This document shows, in pieces, positions 35,052 through 46,090 of a stretch of DNA of 64,000 bases. The notes under the pieces were generated by a model. The model had not been told where the DNA came from. It saw only the letters and a program-made list of their open reading frames with translations, and ran no database searches. How positions within the stretch are numbered: the first letter of the stretch is position 1; each line of letters starts with the position of its first letter. The position numbers and the translations under genes are program-made. Origin of the DNA: Rhizophlyctis rosea. Lineage: Eukaryota > Chytridiomycota > Chytridiomycetes > Rhizophlyctidales > Rhizophlyctidaceae. The stretch covers positions 1 to 64,000 of the forward strand of contig JADGJC010000125.1 of assembly GCA_027596075.1 (NCBI GenBank), given 5' to 3'.

Positions 35052-36132
35052 CGTCGCTGCAAACGATATGATACATATGTTATGGAACAATATGTTGGCA
35101 TTCGCGAAGCTAATGGCGGGATAGAGCGGGCACAAACCTTTATAAAGAAGACCCAAAATTGGTGTTCTCATGATCGACCATATGATCCGAACACTGCCCG
35201 ACTCGGTGTGATGATGATATGAGGCGCACTCACTTGGATTGGGCATTATCCACGAAGTGTGGTATCACATGCCAGTCATATGATGTAGTCAGATATACAA
35301 CGCGAGGCAATGAGCCTGCCTCCACTGCCATCATTTTGGGGTAGCAACAGTGACAAATGGCGCATTCTGAATAACGCTCGCGCCACATGTTTCACACCGA
35401 CACACCATGGGTCCTAATGGGTTGATATTGAACAATAGCAGCATTAAGTGACAGTCGATGTTTTTGATTGTGTTGCCGCCAGTATTCGGTGCACTCCAAA
35501 AACATATTCCCTACTAGCCATGTTGGAATGGTGCTTTGGTCTACCTCAAATTTTCTGACAATATGAATCTGACAGGCGGAACTTAATAGTTGGAACCCTC
35601 GCGTTTTGCCTTCGGTGGCAAAGCATAAGTAGTAGAAGTTACCGGTTTTGCCACTCTTGGTTGGGCCAAGGCCAGCGCTGGAAAGCGCGGACCTCCAATT
35701 CCATACTTAAGTACCTAGCCGTTTCCTTTCCAAATTTCACACCTGCGACCTGGAGGAAAAGTATTTTAGTTTCCCACGAAGTCGCCATCAAGTAAGCTGT
35801 TGAGTTTGACAATCTATCATACCCAAATTTGACGATCGATTTGCACGTCAGAATCGCTACGAGCCTCCAACAGAGTTTCTTCTGGCTTCACCCCATTCAG
35901 GCATAGTTCACAAACCCGGGTCCCAACAGACATGCTCTTACTTAGATCTATCAAACAAATCCGGACCGGTCAATGTTGCACCGAAGATCGCACCTAAGTT
36001 CACTTTCATTCCACGTACAAAAGATCGGCCCTCACCCTTCGTTATTCTGCGCTACTTTTCTGCCTGCTGTACCATCTTTCAAATTCCTGTCCCAAGGTAT
36101 GCCCTAAGGTACCCATCTCGCCGCACATGCGT
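35052..36132. other. intergenic, no recognised feature
   Basis: This includes the tyrosinase promoter on its left side. The right side precedes the 5'-truncated family copy, and I could not find the missing F-box-like coding segment there. Confidence 0.5.
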
Positions 36133-37329
36133 TATGTATCAAGTGGCTGCTGTGTAGGTTTGATCCAAACTTCTTGACACTACAAGATTGCCGGTGCGCA
36201 GACTTTGCCCTCAGTCTGATGTGCCTGCCACACCTGACCGGTCGTCACTTGGTGGACGAGTTGACGCCAAGTACCGAGAAGAGTTTGCGCTCGTTTCTTG
36301 ATGAAGCACTGCAAACACGCAATGGGGAGCTGGTGTATTGGGTGATGGAGTTGCTCAAGGCACAATATAATGATTTTGACGTGCTCAACCCCAGTCCTGG
36401 TGCTACGGCGTTGGTTGAGGCGTTTCAGTCATGGGCGCGGGTGTCGGCAAGCGAGGGGTGGTTCTTAGAATGTAAAACAATCTCAGGGTGTGCCTTCTCA
36501 ATCGTATATGACATGGAAGGACGGGATGGAGTGGGCATGCCGGCGTTTGCTGCGGCTGCCAGTGCAAAGGCATCCAGATTGGTGAGGTACATTTTTGACG
36601 AGAGTGCTTTCGGAACTTCATTTGGCGATTGGTGGCACTGTCTACCGGCGACGGTGGATAGGTTGGATAGAAAGAATCTCAGTGTGTTTGAACCCTTTGC
36701 TCTGAAGTATAGTACTGATGATTGGAGGGGCAAGGAAGACCGGAATTTTGGGATACCATTGAAGAAACCGATGGCAGTCGTTTGGGAAAGTTGTTGACGT
36801 ATACTGGGTTGGTCGGGGACATCCCTCTTGCCAAGTCCATCGTCACCCACCTTCAACTCGATGTCAACACTGGGTTTCATAGCAACAATCTACTGCCAAT
36901 CATTCAGAAGGTCGGGGGTGGAACCAACAGTAGGATCCAGAATGGGAAGGTTCAGGTACGTTGACTCCAGCCACCTATTCACAAATGCATTTTCATTTTT
37001 CTCTTATGACCTCCAACGGTACGAATACATGAATCTGTCACAATCCTCAAAACATTCCTCCAAACTCTGCTCCTTACCCGCGCCATACGCTCATCCCACC
37101 CGCATTACGGTCATGAACTCCTCTTCGCGTCTGCAGAAACTGACGCTGGAGGTCCGAATCCATGGGCATCCACACCTTCCACTGCGTGTTGCATTCCTTG
37201 TTGGATCTCGGCTACAGCATCATACCCGACGACGACGTATTTATCCAAAGTCTCATCAAGACTCTTCCTCAGAAAGCACCTTCGATGATCGAGATTCTTA
37301 ATGGGGTGAAGAAGGCGGGGGGTGATTGA
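36133..37329 (+). pseudogene. F-box-like family, copy 2 (5'-truncated, several frameshifts)
   Basis: Similarity begins abruptly in the middle of the N-terminal motif (ALCIKWLLCRFDPNFLTLQD at about 36133) with a stop just upstream and no F-box-like start. A long open part follows (RSFLDEALQTRNGELVYWVM, WARVSASEGWFLECKTISGC, RYIFDESAFGTSFGDWWHCL). Frame is lost near 36735-36790 and resumes as LLTYTGLVGDIPLAKSIVTH. After a third-exon boundary near 37022 another frame change is needed before LLDLGYSIIPDDDVFIQSLI and the end KKAGGD with TGA at 37327-37329. At least three lesions make this a clear pseudogene of the local family. Confidence 0.7.
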
Positions 37330-38446
37330 TCGGGAGCTGATATTTGGCTATTTGAGGGAGGGTACTTAGATGTTTGCGAAGCGGGACCTGCGAATAGGAA
37401 CTTCAGTATGGAGGGACCACATCGATGGCAACTCTGGCAGGAAGTGTAGGCCTTGGACGGTGGGAAGGAAGGTGGTGGTGGGTGTGGTATGGTATGGGAC
37501 GTTAGTTGTACACATATCGTATCTGGCAGATAGCACAGACGTATAATCTTCTTGGGCGGGGATGTTGACGCCCAATAAGATTGGTGGTGAGCAGAATTGG
37601 GTTCAAGGGCATCAATGGGCAGTCGTAAGTTATGTTCGCCATGACTTGATTTCATTCCTGACAAAAAACGGCAAGTTCCTCTCCATGCTGTGACATGCGC
37701 CATGAAGTCTACGCTGCAAACCATCGCATACAAACTCATCCTGCCTATACTTCGATACCTTAGTCCCATAATCCTGTCCTGTTCCTGGTCATTTTATGGT
37801 TGGTATTGCTACCGGTATTGAATCTGAGTAATCTGCTTGGGTAATCTGACCATCAACTTTGGGCATGCGGGTGTCGAAGCTGTCATGTGGGGCTTGTTGC
37901 AATCAAACCAAATTTGGTCAAAGTCCCTTCCACTCTTCATAGTTTTGCTCTGTTTCCCCTCTGTTTCCCCTTCTTTCTGGGTAACTTTCATGACTTTGTG
38001 AAGGTAGTAGTAGTAGTAGGTCCCTTCTCACGAGGTTGCCGGCAACGTGTCTCACCTAGTAGTGTCTTTTGCTTTTGTTCAGTCTGCTGCTGTGATATCA
38101 AACTCATCAGGTATTGCACTTAATTGGAACTCGACTACTTAACCAACCAGCGCGAGCATAACAACACCGTTGCTCTCGCAGGCACTCGATAACAACAGAC
38201 CTGTCCCTTTCGTCCTCGTATCTGACGCAGTGCACCCGCCTCCACGAAAACGTTGAAACTTCCACGAACAAGGCTCATAACCAACTCTCAAAATCTACTA
38301 CACCCGCACCACACCTCCCGCCCCGCGCGCATCACCAACCCTACCTACTTTCACCCAAAACCCCACATACATAATCACACGTCAATTCCTGAATTACGCA
38401 ACTTCTCAATCTTTCTATCCCCCTCATAACATCACACTTAAACATC
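37330..38446. other. intergenic, promoter side of the FYSH-fusion gene
   Basis: No gene is supported. It contains a GTA/TAG trinucleotide run near 38005-38020 and a pair of CCCCT words listed separately. The last 150 bases are C/A-rich, typical of a leader before the ATG at 38447. Confidence 0.5.
37951..37971 (+). promoter_or_regulatory. paired CCCCT (STRE-like) words
   Basis: TGTTTCCCCT occurs twice in direct repeat (37951-37960 and 37962-37971). CCCCT/AGGGG is the stress-response element core of fungal stress genes. The Rtc3-type gene downstream belongs to a family known in yeast to be stress-induced, but the site is almost 480 bases from the ATG, so the link is weak. Confidence 0.28.
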
Positions 38447-40245
38447 ATGGGCAAGAAGACGAGCACTGCTGGCGTTGGTCCCGTCAAAATTGTCTGGCAT
38501 GGTCCCGACTCGGCTGACCAAAAAACGTCCGGAAAAAACATGGGCTTCTTCGTCTTTGCGAACCCTGAAATGGTAGGTATCTTCAATGCTTCTCATACGC
38601 GTGATTCACCAGGCTTGGAACCAACTATCATATGACTTATGTTGTCCTAGGTCGACAAATGGCGCTCAGACAAATCCGTCCCGCTTATCGAAGTCGTCGA
38701 CTCTTTCGATATTTTCGAGGTCGGCAATAGCGGCAACATCGGTGTCTTCTCCCATCCATCCAAGCAAGCCCTCGAGAACGCCTTCAACACGTCCAACGAC
38801 GCTGAGGTCATCCAAAGGATTTTGACGGAAGGAACAGTTCAGGCGGAAAACCAACAACCCATGCATATATCCCACTTCCCACAAGAAATCATCACCGAAA
38901 TCGGCAACAACCTCGCCAACAGCGTCGACTGCAAGACCTTCCGTGCGGTTGGCCGCTTCGCTGCGCATGCGTTAGGCATCAAGTGGCTACTGCGCAAGCA
39001 CATCCTACCTTTTCGAACTCTGCAAGATTGCGGCGGCGAAGACTTCGCACTCTGCGTATTTCGCTTGCCGAAAATGACCAATACTGAGTTGGCGCGCGAA
39101 TTCACTTCACGCGATAAGAAGTATTTGCGCTCCCACGTCGATTCACTGTTGGGAAAGCGCAATGCCGATGCGCTTTTTTGTGTGACAGAAGCATCCTGTG
39201 CGCTTGAGCCTGATCCCGCAACTCCTGGGGGTGCGGCCGTGCACGAGGCGTTGTATGAATGGGCAATGGTGTCGGCAAAGGCAGGATGGTTCATGGGTTG
39301 CAAAACGATCTTGGAGCGTTATTATGGCGCGTTCCAGAATTCTTTCCGAAGTAAGTGGGAAATATCCACATGGCGGCGTTCAGTGCGGCTGCAAATGCTC
39401 GTGTGTACCTATTGATGGAATACATCTTCAAGGAGCTTTATTACGAGACAGAGTTTGAAGGATGGTGCCAAGGCTGCATTTTAGGGTCTCCAGATAGGGG
39501 TGATCGGAACACTTTGAAGGGTTTCATTGAATGTGCGCAAAGGTGGCCGACGTTATTTGATGACTTTGAGCGAGAGATAGTTCGGGATTTGAGAGCAGAC
39601 GACAGTGCCCATACCATCTCGAAGAAGCTCGCGGTGCACGTTTCATGGGACGAAAGTTTTACGCAGTGCATCCTTTCCCGTCTCGACGTCGACACAAACA
39701 ACAGTGTATGCAGCAGCGACCAACTTCTCACGATCCTGGACCAAGTCATACGGAACGTCACCAAGAAGATCGCTGTTACTGATGATCGTAATGCTCAAGT
39801 AAGACCGTGATTGTGACTTTGATGCTTGCCTGGTTAATATCTTGCTTTCACTTCCTAGTATCCACTCAGAAGCTTAAACGCATTTTTCAACTCTCCTCTC
39901 TACGCGCGCATCCTGACCCCGCTTCTCCCTGAATACGGCAACGAGTTCTTATTAAGCGCCGCCAGGTCCGACGTCGGAGAGCCCGGAGGAATGGACAGAC
40001 GCGTTTTCCACCGCGTCATGGACGGTTTGATCCGTCTCAGCTACCGAATCCCTGCCCACGACAAGGACACTATTGCAAACATCATGAAGGCATTTCCTAG
40101 TTCCGGCGTACCGGACTCCATCGTTGAGGTCGCTCGTGCGATGAAGAGGGCTGGTGCAATAGCTAACAGGGATGTCATAGGCTTGGTGATGGGAGATCAG
40201 ACTTCACGGTATCAGGCCATGATGCAGGGGCTAGGAGAATGTTGA
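38447..40245 (+). CDS. FYSH/SBDS-domain (Rtc3-like) protein joined in frame to F-box-like family copy 3 (frameshift in the family part)
   Basis: Exon 38447-38572 (MGKKTSTAGVGPVKIVWHGP to VFANPEM) splices in phase to 38651. Together they encode an Rtc3-type FYSH domain of about 105 residues (WRSDKSVPLIEVVDSFDIFE, SKQALENAFNTSNDAEVIQR, ILTEG), related to the N-terminal domain of the SBDS ribosome-maturation factor. With no stop, the frame runs through VQAENQQPMHISH into the local family's start: FPQEIITEIGNNLANSVDCK, ALGIKWLLRK, LQDCGGEDFAL, HEALYEWAMVSAKAGWF. One base is missing near 39345-39353 (AAGTGGGAAAT). The homologous chain then continues (MAAFSAAANARVYLLMEYIF) to a donor at 39804, and a last exon from 39859 runs through NAFFNSPLYARILTPLLPEY to the TGA at 40243-40245. 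As it stands the product would be the FYSH domain plus about 160 family residues. Confidence 0.7.
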
Positions 40246-41029
40246 ATAGAGCTGGACGGATGGTCTTACGAATGCGAATGTAATGTCAGTAGTCGATAGG
40301 AGTAGTAGCACAAAGTCAACGGTGGGGGTTGGGGTTCGTTTGTCATGGGGCCGGGTGTATATGCAGATTTCGGTGGCATATTGGGAGGTTGGAAATCCAT
40401 TATAGATTTAGACGAAGTCTAATGCAAATGATGTAGTCACTCAGCCGTGCGCATATGATCTAGTGCAGTGATTGTTATCCCTTGATGACCTCCTGACTCG
40501 TACAGTAATCTTGGTGTGTGCGGCCCACAGATTGTATTCATATTCGTTCATCCTGTCTAAGGTGTTCCGTGCAATAGTGGAGCATCACAATACACTAACC
40601 AATTCTGCCTACTGGACGAACAGATCTGACAGTGATAATAGACCTTGCACTCCCTCTACAATTACCAGCATGTTCAAACTAAACTTGAAGCAATGGGGAG
40701 ACCCTCGCGTTTGATTGGGCTGTGCCACACTGCCACCTTCCATTCGCTTTGGCCCTCAGCCAGCATGGAGTTGAGAAAACAGACTCTTTTGCAGCTCCCC
40801 ACAACTATTATCACATCGACTAGGATCCTCTCGAGAGGCTACACAATTGAAACTAAAGTGCTCTGTCACCCAACTTCTGCCGCGAGGAAGCATAGACGAC
40901 GCCTGCTCACTACTCCTCTTTGGTACCTTGCAACTTCCACGTTCTCGTTACACAATCAGCGAAGTGCCTTCCAGGCAACTTTTTCTGCTCACCTGATCTT
41001 CCTACCTTACTCCTACTGGTTCTCCAACG
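40246..41029. other. intergenic between family copies 3 and 4
   Basis: No gene recognised. The plus-strand open frames have no similarity to the family. Confidence 0.45.
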
Positions 41030-42597
41030 ATGCACAACAAAGAACAGACTTCTATCCTAGCCACGCTCCCCGAAGAAGTAATCGCCCAAATTGGTTCCAA
41101 ATTCCCCACTAGCAGCGACTGCAAAGCTTTTCGTCGCGTCGCTAAGTTCGCCGCCCGAGCCATGCCCACGAAATGGCTACTCCGACAGCACGACCCGCAC
41201 TTCCTGACCCTTCAGAATTGCGGTTGTGAAGACTTTGCGCTTCGGTTGATTAGTTTTCGCTATAAGACAGAAAGGGAACGGGCCAAGGAGTTTACTACAC
41301 TTCCTGAGAAGAACTTACGTGCGCACGTTGACGAAGCGGTGAAGAACGGCAATGTGGACCAAGTCGTTTGGAGGCACTTCAGTCAATTTATGAAGGGGTC
41401 AGTGCGGCAGAAACTACCAGCCGGGACGTTCTAGCCGTCCAGGAGTCAACTCGTGCTTGGGCGGAAGTTTCGGCGAGGGTTGGATGGTTTATAGGCTGCA
41501 AGGTTATCTTAGATTCGGCGATCAAATATGTTTGGGAGGAGAGGGACGGTCTTGAGGAGATAGGGATGAGGATGTTTTCTGTGGCGGCAAGTGTCCAGGC
41601 AGGGGGGGTGACCTAATATATTTTTCGGAAGCTGGCCGACCAAGATGGATTCGCTAAGTGGGCTCAAAAGTGCCTACCAGTGGCTGTTGAGGGTTTCAAT
41701 GACCAAACGTTGGACTTGTTCATTACCTATGCACGAAGGCATAATTTCACGAGCTGGGTACACGGTCCTAATCGGAGAATTTACAGATCTCCAGATGGAG
41801 ACGCCAAAGCACACGCGTTTCAGAGAATGTTTAAAGAAGAACCGAGGCCGACCTTGATGGCAATTCTCTCAACATATTCTGCGGTTGCCCAGAACATCGA
41901 TCTCGCGAAAGTCGTTCTCAACCGCCTCAAAACTGATGAAAGGAAGGGTCTCCATAGACGGAATGAATTGCTTGATATCCTTGAGCGCATCATGAAAGTA
42001 GCGAACGACAAGCGGGACTTGTGTCCTGTAGGTTGACTGCACTTGCTTATTGATGATTGCATTCTTTGCCAATCCTTCACATCGAAATAGGAAAGCGACA
42101 CAATCCTTGACGCATTCCTCGAATCTCCCCTATACGCCCGCATCATAAGAGCTTCCCTCCGCCAATACGGGCACGACCTCCTCCTAAACACCGCAAAATC
42201 CGATACGAGCACTGTAAACCTTGTCCACATCCAAACATATCGGCAGGTGACAGATACGTTGATCCGTCTTGGCTACCGATTCACACCCAATGACGACGAC
42301 CTCATCCGACACATCATTGAAACATGTCTCTTGAACAAGTCATGTGCAAATTCGTGGGCATTTTTGGTATTTTCGGTGATGAAGTGGTCGACGGGTGCGA
42401 TTGATCGGGATTTTATGCTTGGACTGTTGGAGGAGCGGACGGTGGAGTCCGCGTTTTGGAAAGATAGGTTGGATCACTGGAAGGCGTATTTTGCTAAGGG
42501 TGATACTATGTTTTATATTGTGGGTGGAAGGAGGATGTGGAGGCTGTGCGGTTTGGCGATTTGTGGGGTGTCGGGTATTCTCATGGTCGGTAGATAG
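41030..42597 (+). pseudogene. F-box-like family, copy 4 (frameshift plus in-frame stop)
   Basis: ATG 41030 (MHNKEQTSILATLPEEVIAQ) gives the best-preserved family N-terminus: IGSKFPTSSDCKAFRRVAKF, AARAMPTKWLLRQHDPHFLT, NCGCEDFALRLISF, EKNLRAHVDEAVKNGNVDQV. One base is missing at about 41369 (TGGAGGC), after which EALQSIYEGVSAAE and WAEVSARVGWFIGCKVI follow in the next frame. After a G7 run, a TAA (about 41615) replaces the expected Lys codon before YIFRKLADQDGFAKWAQKCL. Then RRHNFTSWVHGPNRRIY, LLDILERIMKVANDKRD, an intron (42029-42090), and the third exon (LDAFLESPLYARIIRASLRQ, LIRLGYRFTPNDDDLIRHII) to a stop at 42597. Two lesions make it a pseudogene, but it serves as the best family reference. 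Confidence 0.72.
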
Positions 42598-42799
42598 TGC
42601 AGAATGGTTAAGTTCTCGTTGTTGCAGTGTGATGGCAAGCTAGCAGTTCCGGCTTTGTTGGTGGCAATACAGTTTGAAGCATCTGATTTGGTCGATCACG
42701 TTTGGTAGGTGGTCGCAAGAAGCTTTCCGACTGCAGCCAATTCTCTCTACAGGAGGCTGTGGGAAATTGTGGAGGAATGATTTTGTACATTCGAGAGTT

Positions 42800-43585
42800 G
42801 GAATGAGATGGTAGTATGCGGCCGGCAGTGGGCGGCTCTTTTTGGTCCATCAAGATGGGCAGAGAGAAGTCAAGTGTGGTTGATATAGATTGGGAAAGGT
42901 TTCGGGATGTGCTGCAGCAGTGGAGCATTTGCGTCTTGCCAGCAGCATCCTTACTCGCATCAAGTGAGACAACAAGAAAGGTCTTTGCGATGACAGAAAT
43001 CTTTGGGGCATTGGCGGCAGGCCGTATCATAGAAATCGTGACAAAAACGTCAAAGGAAGACCATGCCATTTGTCCTTGACACACCTTCCCTTCAATGACA
43101 GTTCGCAAGTGCCACACCGATTGCCAATTTCTCGGGATCCCCGATATCCTGAATGTGTTGATCCGCTTCACCCTCCTTAATCCCATCTTTACCGGTGCTC
43201 TCCCGATGAGAGGTATAAACTTCATCACCACCGCTGCCCAGCGATGCAGACAAACGGGACTGCATGGGAGAAGGCACTTTCCAGCAAAAGGTGGGATTGC
43301 CTGCCAGGCTTCGGCTACAGTATCAACCTGGACAATGGCTATCTGATCCGGACTATTATCGAGAGCTTTCGGATTGGGGAAAAGTACTCTTACCGCAGCA
43401 AACAGAATCCGCGGATGATAGAAGTTGTGCGAGGGGTCAGGAATATTGGTGAGATCATTGATGCGGATGCGATCGATCAGCTGCCAGGAGGGACAAGGGA
43501 GTATGCGGTGTGGGCGAAGGAACTAGAATGTTGCTCAAGGAGGACGAGCAACATTGACGTGGTTGCACCAAATCGGTCGGAATAG
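42800..43585 (+). pseudogene. F-box-like family, copy 5 (fragment)
   Basis: Two pieces resemble the middle and C-terminal parts of the family. The piece at 42816-43078 includes WSICVLPAASLLASSETTRK and FGALAAG. The piece at 43244-43585 includes FGYSINLDNGYLIRTIIESF and GTREYAVWAKELE, matching the LGYxxxxDDDLIRxIIExC block and the end of the other copies. Everything between is in shifted frames, and the N-terminal half is absent. This is a heavily decayed copy. Confidence 0.5.
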
Positions 43586-44127
43586 CTCGAGAGAATGGTA
43601 ATAAATGTTGTTGTTTTATTTTTGGTATGATAAAATTTGTAGGATGTGCGAATCTCACGTCTGGAGGTTAATGTTTATGATGCAGATTCGAATTGATGAA
43701 ATATGGTGGAAGACAGGAGAGTTCAACACATGGACCCTTAGGTCGGTTGGAATCGGCGTTGGCGCCTGGATAAGTTATGACTTGGGAGGGACTTCGAGGG
43801 CTTCGAAGGAGAAGAATCATGCATGAGAATTTTAAAGAAAAGCGTGCTCCAATTCTTTTCAGCTCTCCCATGCCAACAAACTGCCTACTTGGTCTCTTTG
43901 AACCACGTCGGACTTCTGCAGCCTTCTCGTCTCAACGGCGCTCTCATCAAAGTTACGCGTAGAGCCTCACGATACAACCGACTTCTCGAACATCATTTGA
44001 ACAACGGTGGCTTTCTCGCCCTGCCCCATCCAATTCTTCATCAACCCTTTCCCATACTCTCTCACACTGCCTATCCGAACATTCCTCATTTCCATCTGAC
44101 CTGAACCACACGTCTAACACCAACCGA
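43586..44127. other. intergenic between family copies 5 and 6
   Basis: Nothing recognised apart from the sequence immediately before copy 6, which resembles the corresponding sequence before the ATG of copy 4. Confidence 0.4.
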
Positions 44128-45646
44128 TCCTCCAACGACGCAAACCGAAGAACAGACTTCTATTCTAGCCCTGCTCCCCGTAGAATTAGTCACCCAAATC
44201 GGCTGCCACCTGCCAACCAGCAAGGACTGCAAAGCTTTTCGTCGCGTCGCAAAGTTTGCTGTCGGGGCTTTGAGTACCAAATGGCTCCTACGTCAATACG
44301 ATCCGCAATTCCTCATATTACATAACTGCGGCTGCGAAGACTTTGCCGAAAAGGTCATCAGTCTTTCACATATGCCGGAATCTGAGTTTGTAAAGGAGTT
44401 TGCGCCGAACGTTGAGAAGAACTTGCGCTCGTTTGTTGATGCGGCATTGGAGGCGCGGAACGAGGAATTGATCTATTGGGTGGGGGAGGCGGTCAAGAGC
44501 AAGTTTGGTGACATAGTTGTGTACGATCAACCTCCTGGTGCCAGTGCGTTGGCCGTGGCTAAGGTGGTTTTCGATTGGGCGGAGGTTGCGGCGAAGGCAC
44601 GATGGTTCAGCGGATGCAAATTCATTTTTGATTTCGCCATTGTGCTAATCAGTGATGATGCCGCGTGTTATTATGGAGGTGGATTAGTAATGTCGCTCTT
44701 TACTGCCGCTGTGGGTGCCAAGGCATATGGGTTGACGAAGTACCTTGTCGGAAAGCTTGCCAACAAGTTCATGTTTGATAAATGGTGGTACCTAGAGGCG
44801 GCTGTGGGCCAGTTGGATGGGGAAAGCCTAGACGTGTTCATATCAATTACCACGGCGTGCACTTTCAGACGTTGGGGACCGAATCAAACCTTTGACAAAT
44901 TTCGGGAGATGTTGGGTGCAGCGAGAAGTGGGAGCCTCCTGGAATTGCTCTTGGCATATGCTGTGGTGGTGGGACGGGACGAACTCGCAAAATGCATTGT
45001 CACCCGTCTCGAACTCAATGCTCAGAGGGGTCTCTACAACGAGAAGGATGCTCGACTTCACTGAAACATTGATCTCCGCAGCAAACCGTAGACCTATCAA
45101 AACATATGAAAGTGAAGTGAGTTTATTTCCTTTATCTTCTGGTAATCTCTCATTATGACACCACTTGCCTTCCGGCATCAATACAGACGCTCGTCAAAAC
45201 CCTCAAAATATTCCTCACCTCCCCCTCCTGCACCCGCGTCCTCCAAGATTCCCTCCCGCAATCTGGGAAACAACCTCTTGATGATGGCCGCCAAACCCGA
45301 CACGAGCGAATTCAATTGCAAGCAGCTAGACTCACTCGAGTCCGTGATAGAGACGTTGCTGGAACTGGGCTACAAGCTTACACCCGACGAAGACAAACTC
45401 GTTCAACGCATCATTTGGACTTGTCTTGTTAGCACGTCTCGCGAGTATGCGCTGGAGCTTTCTTGTGAGGATGTGAAAAAGGCGGAGAGTGGGGATGATC
45501 GGGCCGTGATATTGGGAGTGTTAGAAGAGTGCTCTTGGAAGTCGGACCTTTGGTGGCTCAGGCGGAGGTATTGGAATGAATACTTTGGTGGCGGAGGGTT
45601 GGAGGGGACTTGGTACATGGGAAGATGGGTTTGGGGTCCAATGTAA
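44128..45646 (+). pseudogene. F-box-like family, copy 6 (start codon lost, two frameshifts)
   Basis: Where copy 4 has CCAACGATGCACAACAAAGA, this copy has CCAACGACGCAAACCGAAGA, so the initiator ATG is ACG, and a TGA lies in frame upstream at 44100. The chain is then well conserved: QTSILALLPVELVTQIGCHL, SKDCKAFRRVAKFAVGALST, NLRSFVDAALEARNEELIYW, KWWYLEAAVGQLDGESLDVF. One extra base near 45045 shifts LYNEK to MLDFTETLISAANRRPIK. After an intron (45119 to about 45186) a second extra base near 45270 (GGG A AAC) separates TLVKTLKIFLTSPSCTRVLQ from NNLLMMAAKPDTSEFN. It then runs LLELGYKLTPDEDKLVQRII to TAA at 45646. The first available Met is inside the motif (44270). Confidence 0.68.
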
Positions 45647-46090
45647 ATTTAATAGTGCGGAATGTCATTGGGACTGCTATTTGATTTTCATCTTGGGCGG
45701 TAACGGTAACGGGTTTTGCGAACGCGGATACTGATTGGAGTCAAAAACGGGGTGGGATCATTTAGCGTTTAGTGGCCTTTTGCGAGTTGATAGTTGACGT
45801 TAATTAGTTGCAAAGAAGTTTACTTGTCTTTCTTCATAATCATGAAACCTTTGATCTTCTTTCAAGACTTCATTGACTGACTTTGGGTGACATGTGGATG
45901 GCACATGAGTTGTAGAAAGCGTCGCTTTTCAGACCCATCTTTGACACGGAAGCTCTACACACAGCAGTACATCATTGACAGTTCAATCGACAAGTTCGTG
46001 CGTAAAACATTACCTAACTCTTTTCACTTGAAAACGCATACTTCTATTTACACAGCCTAATTACACTACCTAATACCTACTTACATCCGC
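45647..46090. other. convergent intergenic region
   Basis: This is the 3' flank of family copy 6 and of the WDR48-like gene. Nothing recognised. Confidence 0.5.
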
